Source of the DNA: Dehalococcoidia bacterium
Lineage (GTDB): Bacteria; Chloroflexota; Dehalococcoidia; Dehalococcoidales; W498
NCBI GenBank assembly: GCA_011170285.1
Contig: DUEE01000014.1
Location: 79,062-143,061, forward strand
Direction of reading: 5' to 3'
DNA length: 64,000 bases
In this document: positions 1 to 11,334 of the stretch, piece by piece
Layout: each line of letters opens with the position of its first letter
How positions within the stretch are numbered: position 1 is the first letter of the stretch
The notes under the pieces: model-generated
The model's database searches: none
What the model saw: only the letters and a program-made list of their open reading frames with translations
Told to the model about the DNA's origin: nothing
Position numbers and translations under genes: made by a program

Positions 1-291
1 ATAATGAAGATAGATATAGTTACACCCGGTGGATTTCTGGGTGACATAATAGATGACCTCACTTCAAGGCGGGGGCATATCAATAGCATTGAAACCGAGG
101 GTGAGATGTTAAGCATTTGCTCTCTGATACCCTTGGCTGAGACCTTTGGCTATGCCACCAGTCTCAGGTCATTAACCCAGGGCAGAGCCACGCATTCTAT
201 GGAGTTTCATCGGTATCAGGAGCTACCGGCTGAATTAGCCGACGAGCTTAAGGATAAAGCAATAGGTAGAATAGGTAGAAGATATGCCTAA
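1..291 (+). CDS. fusA: Elongation factor G, C-terminal fragment (truncated by window start)
   Basis: Translation [30 protein letters not shown]...[24 protein letters not shown] matches EF-G domain V; sits directly before rpsJ. Confidence 0.93.
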   Translation: MMKIDIVTPGGFLGDIIDDLTSRRGHINSIETEGEMLSICSLIPLAETFGYATSLRSLTQGRATHSMEFHRYQELPAELADELKDKAIGRIGRRYA

Positions 292-592
292 ACAGAAGAT
301 TCGTATCAAAATAAAGGGATATGACCACAAGATAGTTGACCGCTCTGCTCAGCAGATTGTAGAAGCGGTGGAGAGTACCGGGGCAGTTGTTTCCGGACCG
401 GTGCCCCTGCCTACCCGTATTCGGAAATTCACTGTTATCCGTTCCCCGTTCATAGATAAGGACTCACGGGAACAGTTTGAAATTCGGACTCATAAGCGCC
501 TTATTGATATTATAGATACAACTTCTAAAACAATAGACATCTTATCTAGGCTGAATCTACCATCAGGGGTTGAGATAGATATTAAGTTATAG
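284..592 (+). CDS. rpsJ: 30S ribosomal protein S10
   Basis: [30 protein letters not shown]...[39 protein letters not shown]. Confidence 0.97.
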   Translation: MPKQKIRIKIKGYDHKIVDRSAQQIVEAVESTGAVVSGPVPLPTRIRKFTVIRSPFIDKDSREQFEIRTHKRLIDIIDTTSKTIDILSRLNLPSGVEIDIKL

Positions 593-604
593 AAGGCTAA
601 AGAT

Positions 605-1252
605 ATGATTGAAGGTATTATTGGCAGAAAGCTGGGTATGACCCAGAAATTTAGAGACAATGGTAAGGCTGAGGCGGTAACCGCTATTGAAGCTGGTCCA
701 TGCATTGTAATACAGGTTAAGACTAAGGATAAAGAAGGCTATAGTGCAGTCCAGCTTGGATTTGGTGAAGCAAAACGGCTTAATTCTCCTCGGAAGGGGC
801 ATCTTAAGGGGCTGGGACAGTTTAAGTATCTTCGGGAGTTCAGGGTAAGTGCTAGTGAAGCTATTGAGGTAGGGGAGACGGTTGATATTAGCCTTTTTAA
901 GATGGGCGACCGAGTGGATATTACCGGGGTGTCAAAAGGTAAGGGCTTTACTGGTGTAGTAAAACGTCATCGTTTTGCCGGCGGTCCCAAAACACATGGG
1001 CAGTCAGACCGACACCGTGCTCCAGGTTCTATAGGGGCTACTACCTCTCCGGGTAGAGTTTTCAAAGGGATGCGTATGGCAGGACATATGGGGGATAGCC
1101 GGGTGACGATACGCCATCTGGAGGTGTTTGAAGCGGATCTTGCCCGTAATCTATTGCTGGTTAGGGGAGCCGTACCTGGGGGCAGGAATGGGCTATTACT
1201 AATAAGGAAATCAGGTGGAGGTAAACAAGAAAGTGCAAGTTCCAGTTTATAA
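605..1252 (+). CDS. rplC: 50S ribosomal protein L3
   Basis: IIGRKLGMTQKF... KGFTGVVKRHRFAGGPKTHGQSDRHRAPGSIGA. Confidence 0.97.
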   Translation: MIEGIIGRKLGMTQKFRDNGKAEAVTAIEAGPCIVIQVKTKDKEGYSAVQLGFGEAKRLNSPRKGHLKGLGQFKYLREFRVSASEAIEVGETVDISLFKMGDRVDITGVSKGKGFTGVVKRHRFAGGPKTHGQSDRHRAPGSIGATTSPGRVFKGMRMAGHMGDSRVTIRHLEVFEADLARNLLLVRGAVPGGRNGLLLIRKSGGGKQESASSSL

Positions 1253-1916
1253 CCTTGTCGGAGAGGTGGCGACACATATTGAAATAAGTGATGAAGTGTT
1301 TGGCGTGTCATTTAATGAGGCGGTAGTGCACCAGGCAATGGTAAGGCAGCGGGCGAATGCTCGTCAGGGAACGGCTGATACAAAAACTCGGGGCGAGGTC
1401 TCTGGTAGTAAGGGGAAGTTGTTTCGGCAAAAACACACCGGGCTAGCTCGGGCTGGCAGCAAGAGGTCACCACTGCGCCGGGGAGGGGGTATCACCTTTG
1501 GTCCTCACCCCAGAAGTTACCGGCAAGCCATGCCTAAAAGGATGCGCCAACTAGCTCTAAGGTGTGTCCTATCGGCGAAAGCTAGGGATGATGAGCTAAA
1601 GGTCTTGGAGAAGTTGGAACTTGAGACGACCAAAACTAAAGAAATGGTTCGGATTTTGACGGCATTGGGGGTGGATTCTTCGGCTCTTATCGTTACCGAT
1701 GAGCCGGATGACAGTGTAGTTAAATCAAGCCGTAACCTAGTAGGGATTAAAACCTTGCCTGCCAGCTTACTCAATGTGCTTGACATCCTTTCCTATAAGG
1801 TGTTATTGATGACCGTGGATGCAGTGTGTAAAGCAGAACAGTTGTGGGGGAAGAAGTTATCAGAGGAGGGAAACAGTGCATCTCTACCAGGTGTTGCGCC
1901 GTCCATTACTAACTGA
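1233..1916 (+). CDS. rplD: 50S ribosomal protein L4 (GTG start at 1233 preferred over the ORF-track start 1215)
   Basis: VQVPVYNLVGE...RQGTADTKTRGEVSGSKGKLFRQKHTGLARAGSKRSPLRRGGGITFGPHPRSY; GGTGGAGG Shine-Dalgarno upstream. Confidence 0.94.
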   Translation: MQVPVYNLVGEVATHIEISDEVFGVSFNEAVVHQAMVRQRANARQGTADTKTRGEVSGSKGKLFRQKHTGLARAGSKRSPLRRGGGITFGPHPRSYRQAMPKRMRQLALRCVLSAKARDDELKVLEKLELETTKTKEMVRILTALGVDSSALIVTDEPDDSVVKSSRNLVGIKTLPASLLNVLDILSYKVLLMTVDAVCKAEQLWGKKLSEEGNSASLPGVAPSITN

Positions 1917-2160
1917 GAAGAATACAGAGCTTCAAGCTCAAGGCAAGTATGCCTTTGAGGTAGCCAGGGAAGCTAATAAGCATCAGGTTAAACAGGCTGT
2001 GGAAAAGGTATTTAAGGTCGAGGTGGTCGCAGTTAATGTAATGACAGTGCCTGGTAAAACGCGGAGGATAGGTAGACGGCAGGTGTTGACCCAGTCCTGG
2101 AAAAAGGCAATTGTCACACTCAAGCCAGGAGATAGCATTAGACTTGTTGAGGGTGTTTAA
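1876..2160 (+). CDS. rplW: 50S ribosomal protein L23 (GTG start, overlaps the rplD end)
   Basis: VHLYQVLRRPLLTEKNTELQAQGKYAFEVAREANKHQVKQAVEKVFKVEVVAVN. Confidence 0.95.
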   Translation: MHLYQVLRRPLLTEKNTELQAQGKYAFEVAREANKHQVKQAVEKVFKVEVVAVNVMTVPGKTRRIGRRQVLTQSWKKAIVTLKPGDSIRLVEGV

Positions 2161-2193
2161 TAATAAAAGGGGAAGCTTGAAGAAGGAGTCTGA

Positions 2194-3021
2194 ATGGCAC
2201 TAAAGGTGTATCGTCCCACTTCTCCCGGTAGGCGGGGGATGATCGGCTCTACCTTTGAAGAAATAACTAAAAGCGAGCCAGAGAAATCCCTACTCTTACC
2301 TCTTAAAAAGAAGGCAGGGCGTAATAGTCAAGGGAGAATAACAGTCCGCCACCGAGGTGGTGGGGCGAAGCGGATGCTCCGCGTACTAGATTTTAAGCGG
2401 GATAAAGTCGGCGTCCCTGGTAGGGTAGCGGCTGTTGAGTATGACCCTAACCGTTCGGCAAATATTGCCCTTATATACTATGCTGATGGGGAAAAGCGCT
2501 ATATCCTCGCCCCCTTAGGACTTAGTGTTGGAGATAGCATAAAGTCGGGTGAGGATGTTGAGGTAAAAGCAGGGAACACCTTACCCTTAAAGCTAATCCC
2601 GAGTGGCACCTTAATACATAATATTGAGTTAAACAGGGGTAGAGGTGGGCAGTTGGTACGTAGTGCCGGAGTCGCGGCTCAATTAGTGGTAAAGGAAGGC
2701 GAATATGCCCTGGTTCGGTTGCCTTCCGGTGAGGTGCGGCGTATTCGTAGTGAATGTTTGGCTACTATTGGTCAAGTAGGAAATGTGGACCATCAGAGTA
2801 TGAAATTGGGCAAGGCAGGTCGTACACGGTGGCTAGGCTGGCGACCTACGGTAAGAGGTTCAGCTATGAATCCGCGTGATCACCCTCATGGGGGGGGAGA
2901 GGGCAGGAGCCCGATAGGTAAACCTGGGCCTAAAACGCCATGGGGTAAGCCAGCTTTGGGCTATAGAACTCGCAAGGTAAAGGCTTCGGATAAAATGATT
3001 GTTAAACGCCGAGGCAAGTAA
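2194..3021 (+). CDS. rplB: 50S ribosomal protein L2
   Basis: [19 protein letters not shown]...[41 protein letters not shown]. Confidence 0.98.
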   Translation: MALKVYRPTSPGRRGMIGSTFEEITKSEPEKSLLLPLKKKAGRNSQGRITVRHRGGGAKRMLRVLDFKRDKVGVPGRVAAVEYDPNRSANIALIYYADGEKRYILAPLGLSVGDSIKSGEDVEVKAGNTLPLKLIPSGTLIHNIELNRGRGGQLVRSAGVAAQLVVKEGEYALVRLPSGEVRRIRSECLATIGQVGNVDHQSMKLGKAGRTRWLGWRPTVRGSAMNPRDHPHGGGEGRSPIGKPGPKTPWGKPALGYRTRKVKASDKMIVKRRGK

Positions 3022-3040
3022 GCAGATGAAGGGGAGCTAA

Positions 3041-3334
3041 ATGTCAAGGTCAACCAAGAAAGGTCCAGCCATTGATGCTAAACTACTGAAGAAGGTAGAG
3101 GCGCTTAATCGCTCTGGTCAAAAGGCGGTAATAAAAACTTGGTCACGCTGGTCTACCATCGTGCCCGATATGGTAGGGCTTACTATTGGGGTGCATGATG
3201 GCAGAAGGCATGTGCCTATCTTTGTCACCGAAAATATGGTGGGGCATAAGCTAGGTGAGTTTGCTTTAACTCGAACCTTTAGGGGGCACGTCTCTAGGGC
3301 GGAAAGAACTACTCAGATAAAAAAGGGGAAGTAG
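3041..3334 (+). CDS. rpsS: 30S ribosomal protein S19
   Basis: [12 protein letters not shown]...[52 protein letters not shown]. Confidence 0.98.
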   Translation: MSRSTKKGPAIDAKLLKKVEALNRSGQKAVIKTWSRWSTIVPDMVGLTIGVHDGRRHVPIFVTENMVGHKLGEFALTRTFRGHVSRAERTTQIKKGK

Positions 3335-3352
3335 ATTTAGGCAGGGAATAAA

Positions 3353-3691
3353 ATGCAGGTAAGGGCAGTAGACAAAGACATTGGTATATCACCTCGCAAA
3401 GTACGCCCACTAGTAGATATGGTTCGGGGCAAGAAGGTGGACGAGGCGCTAACCATACTTAGGTTGACACCGACACCAATAGCTCGGGTTGTAGCCAAGG
3501 TGGTGAAATCAGCAGCGGCTAATGCCGAGAACAACTTTCAGATGTCATCTTCGGATTTGAAGGTTGTTAGAATTTTTGCTGATGAGGCACGAACCTTGAA
3601 GAGATTTCGCCCGCGGGCTCGAGGACGTGTAAGCCCTATCCTTAAACGTTCTAGCCATATTACAGTTATTGTTGCTGAGCAGGAGAGTTAA
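3353..3691 (+). CDS. rplV: 50S ribosomal protein L22
   Basis: ISPRKVRPLVDMVRGKKVDEALTIL...RFRPRARGRVSPILKRSSHITVIV. Confidence 0.97.
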   Translation: MQVRAVDKDIGISPRKVRPLVDMVRGKKVDEALTILRLTPTPIARVVAKVVKSAAANAENNFQMSSSDLKVVRIFADEARTLKRFRPRARGRVSPILKRSSHITVIVAEQES

Positions 3692-4428
3692 TGGGACATA
3701 AAGTTCATCCTATAGGATTTAGAATTGGTTACATACGTGATTGGCAAGCAAAATGGTATGCCGATAAGCAGTATGTGGAGTTTTTGCACGAAGACATAAA
3801 GCTGCGGCAGGCTATCGGGTCTAGGTATACTGAAGCCGGTATCTCTCTGGTGGAGATTGAGCGTCAGGCAAATAAGGTCTCGGTAACCATCAATACTTCC
3901 CGCCCTGGAGTTGTTATTGGGCGAGGAGGACAGCGAGTTGATGAAATGAGGGTTTATCTTGAGGGACTTATTGGGAAGCCGGTTCAATTAAACATCCAGG
4001 AAATTCAACAGCCTGAGCTTGATGCTTGTTTAGTAGCAGGGTCAGTAGCCGAGCAGATTGGGCGCCGGGTCTCTTACCGCAGGGTAATGAAACAGACAAT
4101 CTTTCGCACCATTCAGGCTGGGGCTAAGGGTGTAAAGCTCAGTTGTGCTGGTAGATTAGCTGGTGCCCAAATAGCTCGACGCCAGACTATGCATCAAGGG
4201 CAAGTCCCCTTGCATACCTTGCGGGCTGATATTGATTATGGATTTGCTGAAGCGTATACCGCCTTAGGTCGAATTGGGGTAAAGGTCTGGATATATAAGG
4301 GTGATATTCTTCCTGAACCTAAGGAGGTGGAAGTTGAGGAGAAGCAGGCTGAACCAGTAGTCGGTGAGGTGGTGGAGTCGGAGACCTCTACTGCTACGGA
4401 AGAAGGGGAAAAGGATGCTACAACCTAA
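3691..4428 (+). CDS. rpsC: 30S ribosomal protein S3
   Basis: [28 protein letters not shown]...[16 protein letters not shown]; acidic C-terminal extension. Confidence 0.98.
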   Translation: MGHKVHPIGFRIGYIRDWQAKWYADKQYVEFLHEDIKLRQAIGSRYTEAGISLVEIERQANKVSVTINTSRPGVVIGRGGQRVDEMRVYLEGLIGKPVQLNIQEIQQPELDACLVAGSVAEQIGRRVSYRRVMKQTIFRTIQAGAKGVKLSCAGRLAGAQIARRQTMHQGQVPLHTLRADIDYGFAEAYTALGRIGVKVWIYKGDILPEPKEVEVEEKQAEPVVGEVVESETSTATEEGEKDATT

Positions 4429-4867
4429 GCGGGTGAAATACCGCAAAACCCATAAGGGACACCGACGGGGTAGAGCCCAGGCGGGGCAGACAGTTGTTTT
4501 TGGAGATTTTGCTTTGCAGGCGCTAGAGTCTGCTTGGATCAATAATCGACAAATTGAAGCGGCACGGCGGGCTATGACTCGCTATGTTCGTCGTGGTGGT
4601 AAGGTGTGGATACGTATTTTCCCTAGCAAGCCGGTCACTAAAAAGCCAGCTGAGACCCGTATGGGTGGAGGTAAGGGTTCTCCAGACCATTGGGTAGCTG
4701 TGGTCAAACCAGGGAGAATTCTATTTGAAATGGCTGGAGTTGAGGAGGGAGTGGCTAAAGGAGCGATGCGGCTTGCTTCATACAAGCTACCGATAGAAAC
4801 TAAATTTGTGGTAAGGGAAGCTGGCGTAGGTACTGGCAGTGATTCTGGAAATGAGGAGTCGGCTTAA
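4415..4867 (+). CDS. rplP: 50S ribosomal protein L16
   Basis: [24 protein letters not shown]...[39 protein letters not shown]. Confidence 0.97.
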   Translation: MLQPKRVKYRKTHKGHRRGRAQAGQTVVFGDFALQALESAWINNRQIEAARRAMTRYVRRGGKVWIRIFPSKPVTKKPAETRMGGGKGSPDHWVAVVKPGRILFEMAGVEEGVAKGAMRLASYKLPIETKFVVREAGVGTGSDSGNEESA

Positions 4868-5066
4868 GTTGAAGGTTGAGGAAATTCGGGCTCTGAGCCT
4901 CAAAGAATTAGCAAAACAACTAGAGGAAGCTTATCAAGAGCTTTCTGACATTCGCTTTCGTTTGGCTACCAGGCAGTTGGTAAACCATCGCCAATTTAGA
5001 ATGGTTAAAAAGAAGATTGCCAGGTTAAAAACCCTAATGAGAGAGAATGATCTAGGTATAAGGTAG
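4851..5066 (+). CDS. rpmC: 50S ribosomal protein L29
   Basis: [56 protein letters not shown]. Confidence 0.94.
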   Translation: MRSRLKLKVEEIRALSLKELAKQLEEAYQELSDIRFRLATRQLVNHRQFRMVKKKIARLKTLMRENDLGIR

Positions 5067-5073
5067 GTTTTTT

Positions 5074-5355
5074 ATGCAGGGGAAGCGTAAAACCAGGTTT
5101 GGTAGAGTAGTAAGTAACAGGATGGATAAGACGGTGGTTGTGGCGGTGGAAACGCCCAAGCGCCACCCACTATATAAGAAGACTGTCAAGAGAGTAGTTA
5201 AATATAAAGCTCATGATAAAAACAACGAGTGTAGACTGGAAGATATGGTCAGGATTGTAGAAACCCGTCCTCTATCAAAAGATAAGCGATGGCGAGTAGC
5301 CGAGATAATAACCAAGGGAGACGCTGTAGAGGTTCAACCTAAGGAAATAACCTGA
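5074..5355 (+). CDS. rpsQ: 30S ribosomal protein S17
   Basis: [70 protein letters not shown]. Confidence 0.97.
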   Translation: MQGKRKTRFGRVVSNRMDKTVVVAVETPKRHPLYKKTVKRVVKYKAHDKNNECRLEDMVRIVETRPLSKDKRWRVAEIITKGDAVEVQPKEIT

Positions 5356-5374
5356 TTGGTTTCAGGATGGTGAT

Positions 5375-5743
5375 ATGATTCAACCCTATACTAGACTTAA
5401 GGCAGCCGATAATACTGGGGCTAAACAGCTTATGTGCATCGGTGTATTGGGTGGCACCAGGCGGAGATACGCCCGGGTCGGTGATATCATTGTTGCCTCA
5501 GTTAAACGGGCAAACCCGGGGGCAATGGTGAAGAAGGGAGACGTGGTCAGGGCGGTTATCATTCGCTGCGCTCAGCCCCATCGGCGTCCTGATGGCTCTT
5601 ATATTAGATTTGATGAAAATGCAGCGGTGATTCTTACTGATAAGAATAATCCTAGAGGAACGCGAATATTTGGACCAGTAGCCAGGGAGCTGAGGGAGAA
5701 AAATTTTACTAAGATTCTATCGCTAGCACCTGAAGTTTTGTGA
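5375..5743 (+). CDS. rplN: 50S ribosomal protein L14
   Basis: [27 protein letters not shown]...[11 protein letters not shown]...[17 protein letters not shown]. Confidence 0.98.
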   Translation: MIQPYTRLKAADNTGAKQLMCIGVLGGTRRRYARVGDIIVASVKRANPGAMVKKGDVVRAVIIRCAQPHRRPDGSYIRFDENAAVILTDKNNPRGTRIFGPVARELREKNFTKILSLAPEVL

Positions 5744-5750
5744 GAAAGTT

Positions 5751-6062
5751 ATGAAGATTAGAAAGAACGATACCGTGCTGGTTATCACCGGTAAGGATAA
5801 AGGTAAAAAGGGTAAGGTGCGCTTTGCTTACCCCAAGGATGAACGGCTGATAGTTGAAGGCATTAGCTTTATTAAACGGCATACTAAAGCACGGGGAGCA
5901 GTTAGGCAGGCGGGTATGATAGAGATGGAAGCACCAATTCATGTGTCAGATGTTATGCTACTGTGTAGCAGGTGTAATCATCCTACCCGGGTTGGTTTCC
6001 GCTTTTTAGCCGATGGCAAGAGGGTTCGGTTCTGTCGCTCTTGTGGCGAGGTGATTGATTAA
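5751..6062 (+). CDS. rplX: 50S ribosomal protein L24
   Basis: MKIRKNDTVLVITGKDKGKKGKV...HVSDVMLLCSRCNHPTRVGFRF. Confidence 0.97.
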   Translation: MKIRKNDTVLVITGKDKGKKGKVRFAYPKDERLIVEGISFIKRHTKARGAVRQAGMIEMEAPIHVSDVMLLCSRCNHPTRVGFRFLADGKRVRFCRSCGEVID

Positions 6063-6605
6063 ATGTCTCGACTAAAGGAAAGGTATAGGAATGAGATTAT
6101 TCCCAAGCTGATGGAGCTTTATGGGTATGAAAATGTAATGCAGGTACCACGTCTAGACAAGATAGTGCTTAATATTGGATTAGGCGAGGCAATTGCCAAT
6201 GCCAAGGCTCTCGAGGCAGCAGAGAGAGACCTGACCGTTATTTCAGGGCAGCACCCGGTGATCACCCGTGCCAAGAAGCCTATTGCTACCTTTAGGTTGA
6301 GAACCGGGATGCCTATTGGGTTAAAGGTAACCCTGCGGGGAGAACGAATGTATGACTTTTTTGATAAATTACTAAACATTGTCTTACCCCGTATGCGTGA
6401 GTTTTATGGGCTTCCCAGAACTTCCTTTGATGGGCGAGGCAATTATACCTTAGGGCTTAAGGAGCAAATCGTCTTTCCTGAGGTAAATTATGATGAAATA
6501 GACAGGGTGCGGGGACTAGAGGTGTCAATTATCACTACGGCTAAAACGGATGAAGAGTGCAGGTATTTGCTGGAATTATTGGGTATACTTTTCATTAAGG
6601 ATTGA
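6063..6605 (+). CDS. rplE: 50S ribosomal protein L5
   Basis: [41 protein letters not shown]...[19 protein letters not shown]. Confidence 0.98.
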   Translation: MSRLKERYRNEIIPKLMELYGYENVMQVPRLDKIVLNIGLGEAIANAKALEAAERDLTVISGQHPVITRAKKPIATFRLRTGMPIGLKVTLRGERMYDFFDKLLNIVLPRMREFYGLPRTSFDGRGNYTLGLKEQIVFPEVNYDEIDRVRGLEVSIITTAKTDEECRYLLELLGILFIKD

Positions 6606-6619
6606 AATGAGGGATAGAG

Positions 6620-6805
6620 ATGGCTAAAAAGTCAGCAATTGTAAAGTCGCAACTTCCTGCCAAATATAGAGTGCAGCAGCATAATAGATGCTACTTATGT
6701 GGTCGACCGAGGGCTTATATGCGTAAGTTTGGCTTATGTCGTATTTGCTTTCGTAAGCTAGCTCTGGCTAGTCAAATTCCTGGGGTGAGGAAATCAAGCT
6801 GGTGA
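6620..6805 (+). CDS. rpsN: 30S ribosomal protein S14, zinc-binding short form
   Basis: 61 aa with [25 protein letters not shown] zinc motif. Confidence 0.97.
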   Translation: MAKKSAIVKSQLPAKYRVQQHNRCYLCGRPRAYMRKFGLCRICFRKLALASQIPGVRKSSW

Positions 6806-6811
6806 TTAGAT

Positions 6812-7210
6812 ATGCCTAATTCTGATCCAATAGCAGATATGCTAACGCGAATACGTAACGCCATAATGGCAAGGCATGATTTCGTGCTGGTGCCAGCCTC
6901 AAAGATGGCGCTGTCTATTGCTAGAACCCTGAAAGAGGAAGGTTTTATTAGTGATTATGAGGTGCTCAGGGGTAAACCACACCGGGTAATCAAAATTTAC
7001 CTCAAATTTGATGAGAATAATCTGACAGTTCTTTCTGGGTTAGAGCGAGTAAGTAAGCCTGGACTAAGGATATATGTCCAGCGCAAAGAGATTCCTCGTG
7101 TTTTTGGCGGTTTGGGCATTGCTATTATGTCTACACCTAAAGGGGTGATGACAGGTCAGCAAGCCTGGCGCCAGGAGGTTGGTGGCGAACTTTTATGCTA
7201 TATATGGTAA
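6812..7210 (+). CDS. rpsH: 30S ribosomal protein S8
   Basis: [42 protein letters not shown]...[15 protein letters not shown]. Confidence 0.97.
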   Translation: MPNSDPIADMLTRIRNAIMARHDFVLVPASKMALSIARTLKEEGFISDYEVLRGKPHRVIKIYLKFDENNLTVLSGLERVSKPGLRIYVQRKEIPRVFGGLGIAIMSTPKGVMTGQQAWRQEVGGELLCYIW

Positions 7211-7231
7211 ACCAGTGTTGAGGGGATAATT

Positions 7232-7786
7232 ATGTCTAGAGTAGGGCGAATGCCTATACCGGTGCCAAAGGGTGTGGCAGTGGTTATTAACGAGGATGAG
7301 GTTATTGTAACCGGAACTAAAGGGGAACTTCGTCGTCGTTTCAACCCTGATATGTCTATTACCCTACAAAACAGTAGCTTGGTTGTGTCGCGTCCTAGTG
7401 ATAGTAAGGTGCATCGCTCCTTGCACGGATTGACACGAAGCCTTTTGGCTAACATGGTGGACGGGGTAACAAGCGGCTTTGAGAAGGTTCTTGAAATTGT
7501 AGGTGTGGGCTATCGTGTTGAAAAAGAAGGTGATAAGCTGGTAATCCGTGTCGGGTATTCACATCTGGTGGAGGTATTACCGCTACCGGGTGTGGCCCTA
7601 GCTGTAGAAGGAGCCAACCGCATTAAGGTTACCGGTATTAACAAAGAAGTAGTTGGTGAGATGGCAGCCCAAATTCGGGCTATTCGCCCCCCCGATGCCT
7701 ATAAGGGTAAGGGGATTAGGTACGCTGGGGAATTAGTTCGCCTTAAAGCGGGTAAGGCGGGTAAAGCTATAGGCAAGAGGAAATAA
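7232..7786 (+). CDS. rplF: 50S ribosomal protein L6
   Basis: [15 protein letters not shown]...[16 protein letters not shown]...[20 protein letters not shown]. Confidence 0.97.
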   Translation: MSRVGRMPIPVPKGVAVVINEDEVIVTGTKGELRRRFNPDMSITLQNSSLVVSRPSDSKVHRSLHGLTRSLLANMVDGVTSGFEKVLEIVGVGYRVEKEGDKLVIRVGYSHLVEVLPLPGVALAVEGANRIKVTGINKEVVGEMAAQIRAIRPPDAYKGKGIRYAGELVRLKAGKAGKAIGKRK

Positions 7787-8151
7787 TGGGAAAAGGTGGA
7801 CCAAGGATAGCTCGTTACCGGAGACACGCTCGGGTCAGAGCCAAGGTAAAGGGCACAGCCCCCAGACCCCGGCTGTGTGTTTTCCGTAGCTTGAACCATA
7901 TTTACGCTCAGGTTATTGATGACTTAAAAGGGCACACCCTGATCTCGGTATCAACCCTTGACCCTGAAATAAAGGGCGAGGTAGCAGGCAAAGTAAAGAC
8001 GGTTAAGGCTGGACTTATCGGTTCTCTGTTAGCTAAACGAGCCCAAAGCAAAGGGATAAATCAGGTAGTTTTTGACCGTGGTGGCTACAAATATCATGGC
8101 AGGGTTAAAGCTCTGGCTGAGGCAGCCCGTCAAGCCGGATTAAAATTTTAA
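7786..8151 (+). CDS. rplR: 50S ribosomal protein L18
   Basis: [41 protein letters not shown]...[28 protein letters not shown]. Confidence 0.97.
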   Translation: MGKGGPRIARYRRHARVRAKVKGTAPRPRLCVFRSLNHIYAQVIDDLKGHTLISVSTLDPEIKGEVAGKVKTVKAGLIGSLLAKRAQSKGINQVVFDRGGYKYHGRVKALAEAARQAGLKF

Positions 8152-8159
8152 AGCAGGAG

Positions 8160-8687
8160 TTGAGGTTGATAAACAAGCTTAAGATAGACCCAACAGAATT
8201 GGTGCTGAACGACAAGCTGATCTATATAAACCGTGTGGCTAAGGTAGTGAAGGGAGGCAAACGCCTTAGTTTTAGCGCCTTGGTGGTAACTGGGGACGGT
8301 AATGGGCATGTAGGTATTGGGGTTGGTAAGGCTAATGAGGTGCCAGGAGCGATTAATAAGGCTGGAGTTATCGCTAAAAAGGATTTGATTGAAGTAGCGT
8401 TAGCTGGTACTACTATTCCCTATAAAATAAGAGCTAGGTTTAGTGCTGCCGAGGTCTTGCTAAAACCAGCAGCACCAGGTACTGGTGTTGTTGCTGGTGG
8501 TAGCATCCGAGCTGTGCTTGAGGCAGCCGGAATTAAAGATATTTTAACTAAATCGCTGGGTAGCTCTAATCGCGTTAATATGGCTAAGGCAGCGATGCTT
8601 GCCCTTAGCCAGCTTAAGGACCCGAAACAGGAGTTAGCCAGACGCAAATCAGATTTTAAGGTTAAGACTGAAGTGGAAGAGGGGTAG
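8160..8687 (+). CDS. rpsE: 30S ribosomal protein S5 (TTG start)
   Basis: [43 protein letters not shown]. Confidence 0.96.
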   Translation: MRLINKLKIDPTELVLNDKLIYINRVAKVVKGGKRLSFSALVVTGDGNGHVGIGVGKANEVPGAINKAGVIAKKDLIEVALAGTTIPYKIRARFSAAEVLLKPAAPGTGVVAGGSIRAVLEAAGIKDILTKSLGSSNRVNMAKAAMLALSQLKDPKQELARRKSDFKVKTEVEEG

Positions 8688-8712
8688 CCCTGTTTTAAGG
8701 AGGCGCTAACCA

Positions 8713-8895
8713 GTGGCTAATCTACATATTATCTTGGTGAAAAGTGGCATTGGCTATGCTGATGACCAGAGGAAAACTTTAAAGGCTCTTGGGCTTCGTC
8801 GGCTAAACCAGAGTGTCAGCCATGAAGATACCGCCTCAATTCGGGGTATGATTAATAAGGTGAGGCATTTAGTTGAAGTGGAGGAGGAAAGCTAG
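8713..8895 (+). CDS. rpmD: 50S ribosomal protein L30
   Basis: [55 protein letters not shown]. Confidence 0.95.
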   Translation: MANLHIILVKSGIGYADDQRKTLKALGLRRLNQSVSHEDTASIRGMINKVRHLVEVEEES

Positions 8896-9359
8896 TGCGA
8901 CAGAATGAACTTTCCCCCGCCTCTGGCTCCAGGAAGAGTCGGAAGCGGGTAGGTCGGGGGGATGGCAGTGGACGCGGTACCTATTCTGGGCGTGGCAGTA
9001 AGGGGCAAAAGTCCCGTTCTGGTTATAGGATGCGCCCGGGATTTGAAGGTGGGCAATTACCCTTAATTAAGCGCTTGCCCCGAAAGCGTGGATTTGTCAA
9101 CATCTTTAGGGTAGAGTATAGCGTTGTTAATTTAAATAAGCTTAATATCTTTGAGCCCGGAAGTGAGGTAACGCCAGAAGGATTGGTAGCGGCTGGGCTG
9201 GTAAAATCTCTACGGCATCCGATTAAGATTCTAGCTGAGGGGGATATTAATCATCCCCTTATTGTAAGGGCAAACAAATTCTCGGCGGTGGCTAAAGCCA
9301 AGATTGAGGCTGCCGGGGGCAAGGTGGAGGAGATTGACTATGCGACCAAGGCAAGCTAG
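8895..9359 (+). CDS. rplO: 50S ribosomal protein L15
   Basis: [62 protein letters not shown]. Confidence 0.97.
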   Translation: MRQNELSPASGSRKSRKRVGRGDGSGRGTYSGRGSKGQKSRSGYRMRPGFEGGQLPLIKRLPRKRGFVNIFRVEYSVVNLNKLNIFEPGSEVTPEGLVAAGLVKSLRHPIKILAEGDINHPLIVRANKFSAVAKAKIEAAGGKVEEIDYATKAS

Positions 9360-10659
9360 GCCACGACTCCTTCAGGCTATGCTTGACGCCTTCAGCTTAC
9401 CCGACCTGAGGCGTCGGATTCTCCTTACCCTGGGTATCCTGGTGGTCTTCCGTTTCGTGGCTCATGTGCCTCTCCCCGGGGTAGATCCTGAGGCCCTGCA
9501 ACAGGTATTTGAGAAGGTCCCTATGCTGGGTATGCTTGACATGTTTAGTGGTGGTGCCTTAAGGCGGCTTAGTGTAGCCGCTATGGGGGTTTATCCCTAC
9601 ATAACATCTTCAATTATTATGCAGCTACTGGTGCCTATTGTGCCGCGGTTAAGAGCTCTTTCCCAGGAGGGAGAGGCTGGGAGGAATACCATTAATCGGA
9701 TTACCCATTGGGCGGTGGTTCCCTTGGCTGGTCTTCAGGGTTATGGTCAGTTAATCTGGCTCCAGCGTGAGGGTGTGGTTGGTGGTGCTGCCGCGCTACC
9801 GATGGCAACTATGGTCATATCAATGATAGCTGGTACCATGTTCTGTATCTGGCTAGGTGAGCTTATTACTGAATACGGAATTGGCAATGGTATATCTATA
9901 ATAATCTTTGGTGGTATTGTGGCCGGTTTCTGGGAAACGGCTGGTCAGGGCGGCATTGAGGCGGCAACAAATCTTGGCGGCTTGATGATATATCTCCTCA
10001 TAGCCTTAGCCACCGTTGTCTTCATAGTTATTTTTACGGAGGCTCACCGCCGTATCCCGGTTCAATATGCCCGTAGCGTGGTTCGCGGTGGTCGTATGTA
10101 TAAACAATCAGGCTCAACCCACATCCCACTGCGAGTAAACACAGCGGGAATGATACCTCTCATCTTTGCTATGTCGCTGATGCTGTTTCCTGGTATTATA
10201 GCTAGTTATTTTGCCAATCCCGCCGGAGCTGACCCCAATTTGGCTAATCATATTATGAGCCTGTTTAATCCTAATGCGATGTTACCTATGGGCTTATTTT
10301 ACTGGGGAATGTTTTTTGTGATGGTGATTGCCTTTGCCTTCTTTTATACTATGGTGATTTTTGAGCAGCAGGATTTACCCGGTGTTTTACAGCGGCAGGG
10401 GGGATTTGTCCCTGGGATTCAACCAGGGAAACACACCGCTAATTACCTTAATCAGGTCATTAGCCGTATTACCTGGGGAGGTGCTCTTTTCTTAGCCTTG
10501 GTGGCGATAATGCCATTCGCCGCTCGAGAGATTGGCAATGTTCAGGTAATCCAGCTATCTAGCATGGGTTTGCTTATTGTGGTTGGTGTTGCTTTGGATA
10601 CTATGAAGCAGGTGGAGTCGCAACTGGTAATGCGGCGCTATGAGGGCTTTATTAAATAA
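9340..10659 (+). CDS. secY: Preprotein translocase subunit SecY
   Basis: [30 protein letters not shown]...[33 protein letters not shown]; multiple TM helices. Confidence 0.97.
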   Translation: MRPRQARPRLLQAMLDAFSLPDLRRRILLTLGILVVFRFVAHVPLPGVDPEALQQVFEKVPMLGMLDMFSGGALRRLSVAAMGVYPYITSSIIMQLLVPIVPRLRALSQEGEAGRNTINRITHWAVVPLAGLQGYGQLIWLQREGVVGGAAALPMATMVISMIAGTMFCIWLGELITEYGIGNGISIIIFGGIVAGFWETAGQGGIEAATNLGGLMIYLLIALATVVFIVIFTEAHRRIPVQYARSVVRGGRMYKQSGSTHIPLRVNTAGMIPLIFAMSLMLFPGIIASYFANPAGADPNLANHIMSLFNPNAMLPMGLFYWGMFFVMVIAFAFFYTMVIFEQQDLPGVLQRQGGFVPGIQPGKHTANYLNQVISRITWGGALFLALVAIMPFAAREIGNVQVIQLSSMGLLIVVGVALDTMKQVESQLVMRRYEGFIK

Positions 10660-10667
10660 GGTGAAAG

Positions 10668-11330
10668 GTGTATATTGTTTTTCTAGGTGCCCCTGGTGCG
10701 GGTAAAGGAACTCAGGCAGCTACTGTAGCTCAGGAGCTGAAATTAGTACATATCGCTTCTGGAGACCTGTTTAGGCAGGCAATAGAGCAAGGCACTGAGT
10801 TAGGATTGAGAGCCAAGTCTTATATGGAAAGGGGAATACTGGTACCTGACTCAATTTCGATAGGAATGGTTTTGGGGCGTATATCGGCTCCGGATTGTGA
10901 AGGTGGGGTAATCCTTGATGGTTTTCCCCGCAATCTCAAGCAGGCTGAGGCACTGGATGAAATCCTAGCCAAACAGGCTAAAACTATAGATAGGGCGGTA
11001 TATATTCTGGTCTCTGAACGGGAGCTGCTAATGCGACTTAGCCGGCGCTGGATTTGTCGTAATTGTCAGACACCGTATCATACCATAAACTCCCCGCCTA
11101 AGGTTTGGGGTAAGTGTGACCGGTGCGGCGGTGAGCTATATCAGCGCCCTGATGATACCGTTGACAAAGCTAAAAAGCGGCTTGAGGTTTACTTGAATGA
11201 GACGGCTCCTCTCATTGATTATTATGCTGGGGCAGGTAAGCTATTGGAGGTAGATGGGGAGGGAAGTATAGATGAGGTGAGTTGGAGAATCATCACCGCC
11301 CTTGGTAAAGGCGAGTTTATTGCTAGGTGA
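10668..11330 (+). CDS. adk: Adenylate kinase (zinc lid form)
   Basis: FLGAPGAGKGTQAATVAQEL...LDGFPRNLKQAEAL; lid CRNCQTPYHTINSPPKVWGKCDRCGGELYQRPDD. Confidence 0.97.
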   Translation: MYIVFLGAPGAGKGTQAATVAQELKLVHIASGDLFRQAIEQGTELGLRAKSYMERGILVPDSISIGMVLGRISAPDCEGGVILDGFPRNLKQAEALDEILAKQAKTIDRAVYILVSERELLMRLSRRWICRNCQTPYHTINSPPKVWGKCDRCGGELYQRPDDTVDKAKKRLEVYLNETAPLIDYYAGAGKLLEVDGEGSIDEVSWRIITALGKGEFIAR

Positions 11331-11334
11331 GTAT

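Noticed and set aside
1215-1252. Overlaps of rplC/rplD, rplD/rplW, rpsC/rplP and rplP/rpmC as unusual
   Set aside because: Short overlaps are normal in compact ribosomal superoperons; no further signal
967-1311. 114-aa minus-strand ORF opposite rplC/rplD, and many similar antisense ORFs (e.g. 3688..3987, 4264..4542, 6119..6379, 30291..30605, 43190..43393)
   Set aside because: Antisense shadows of strongly supported coding genes; low-complexity translations without recognisable domains
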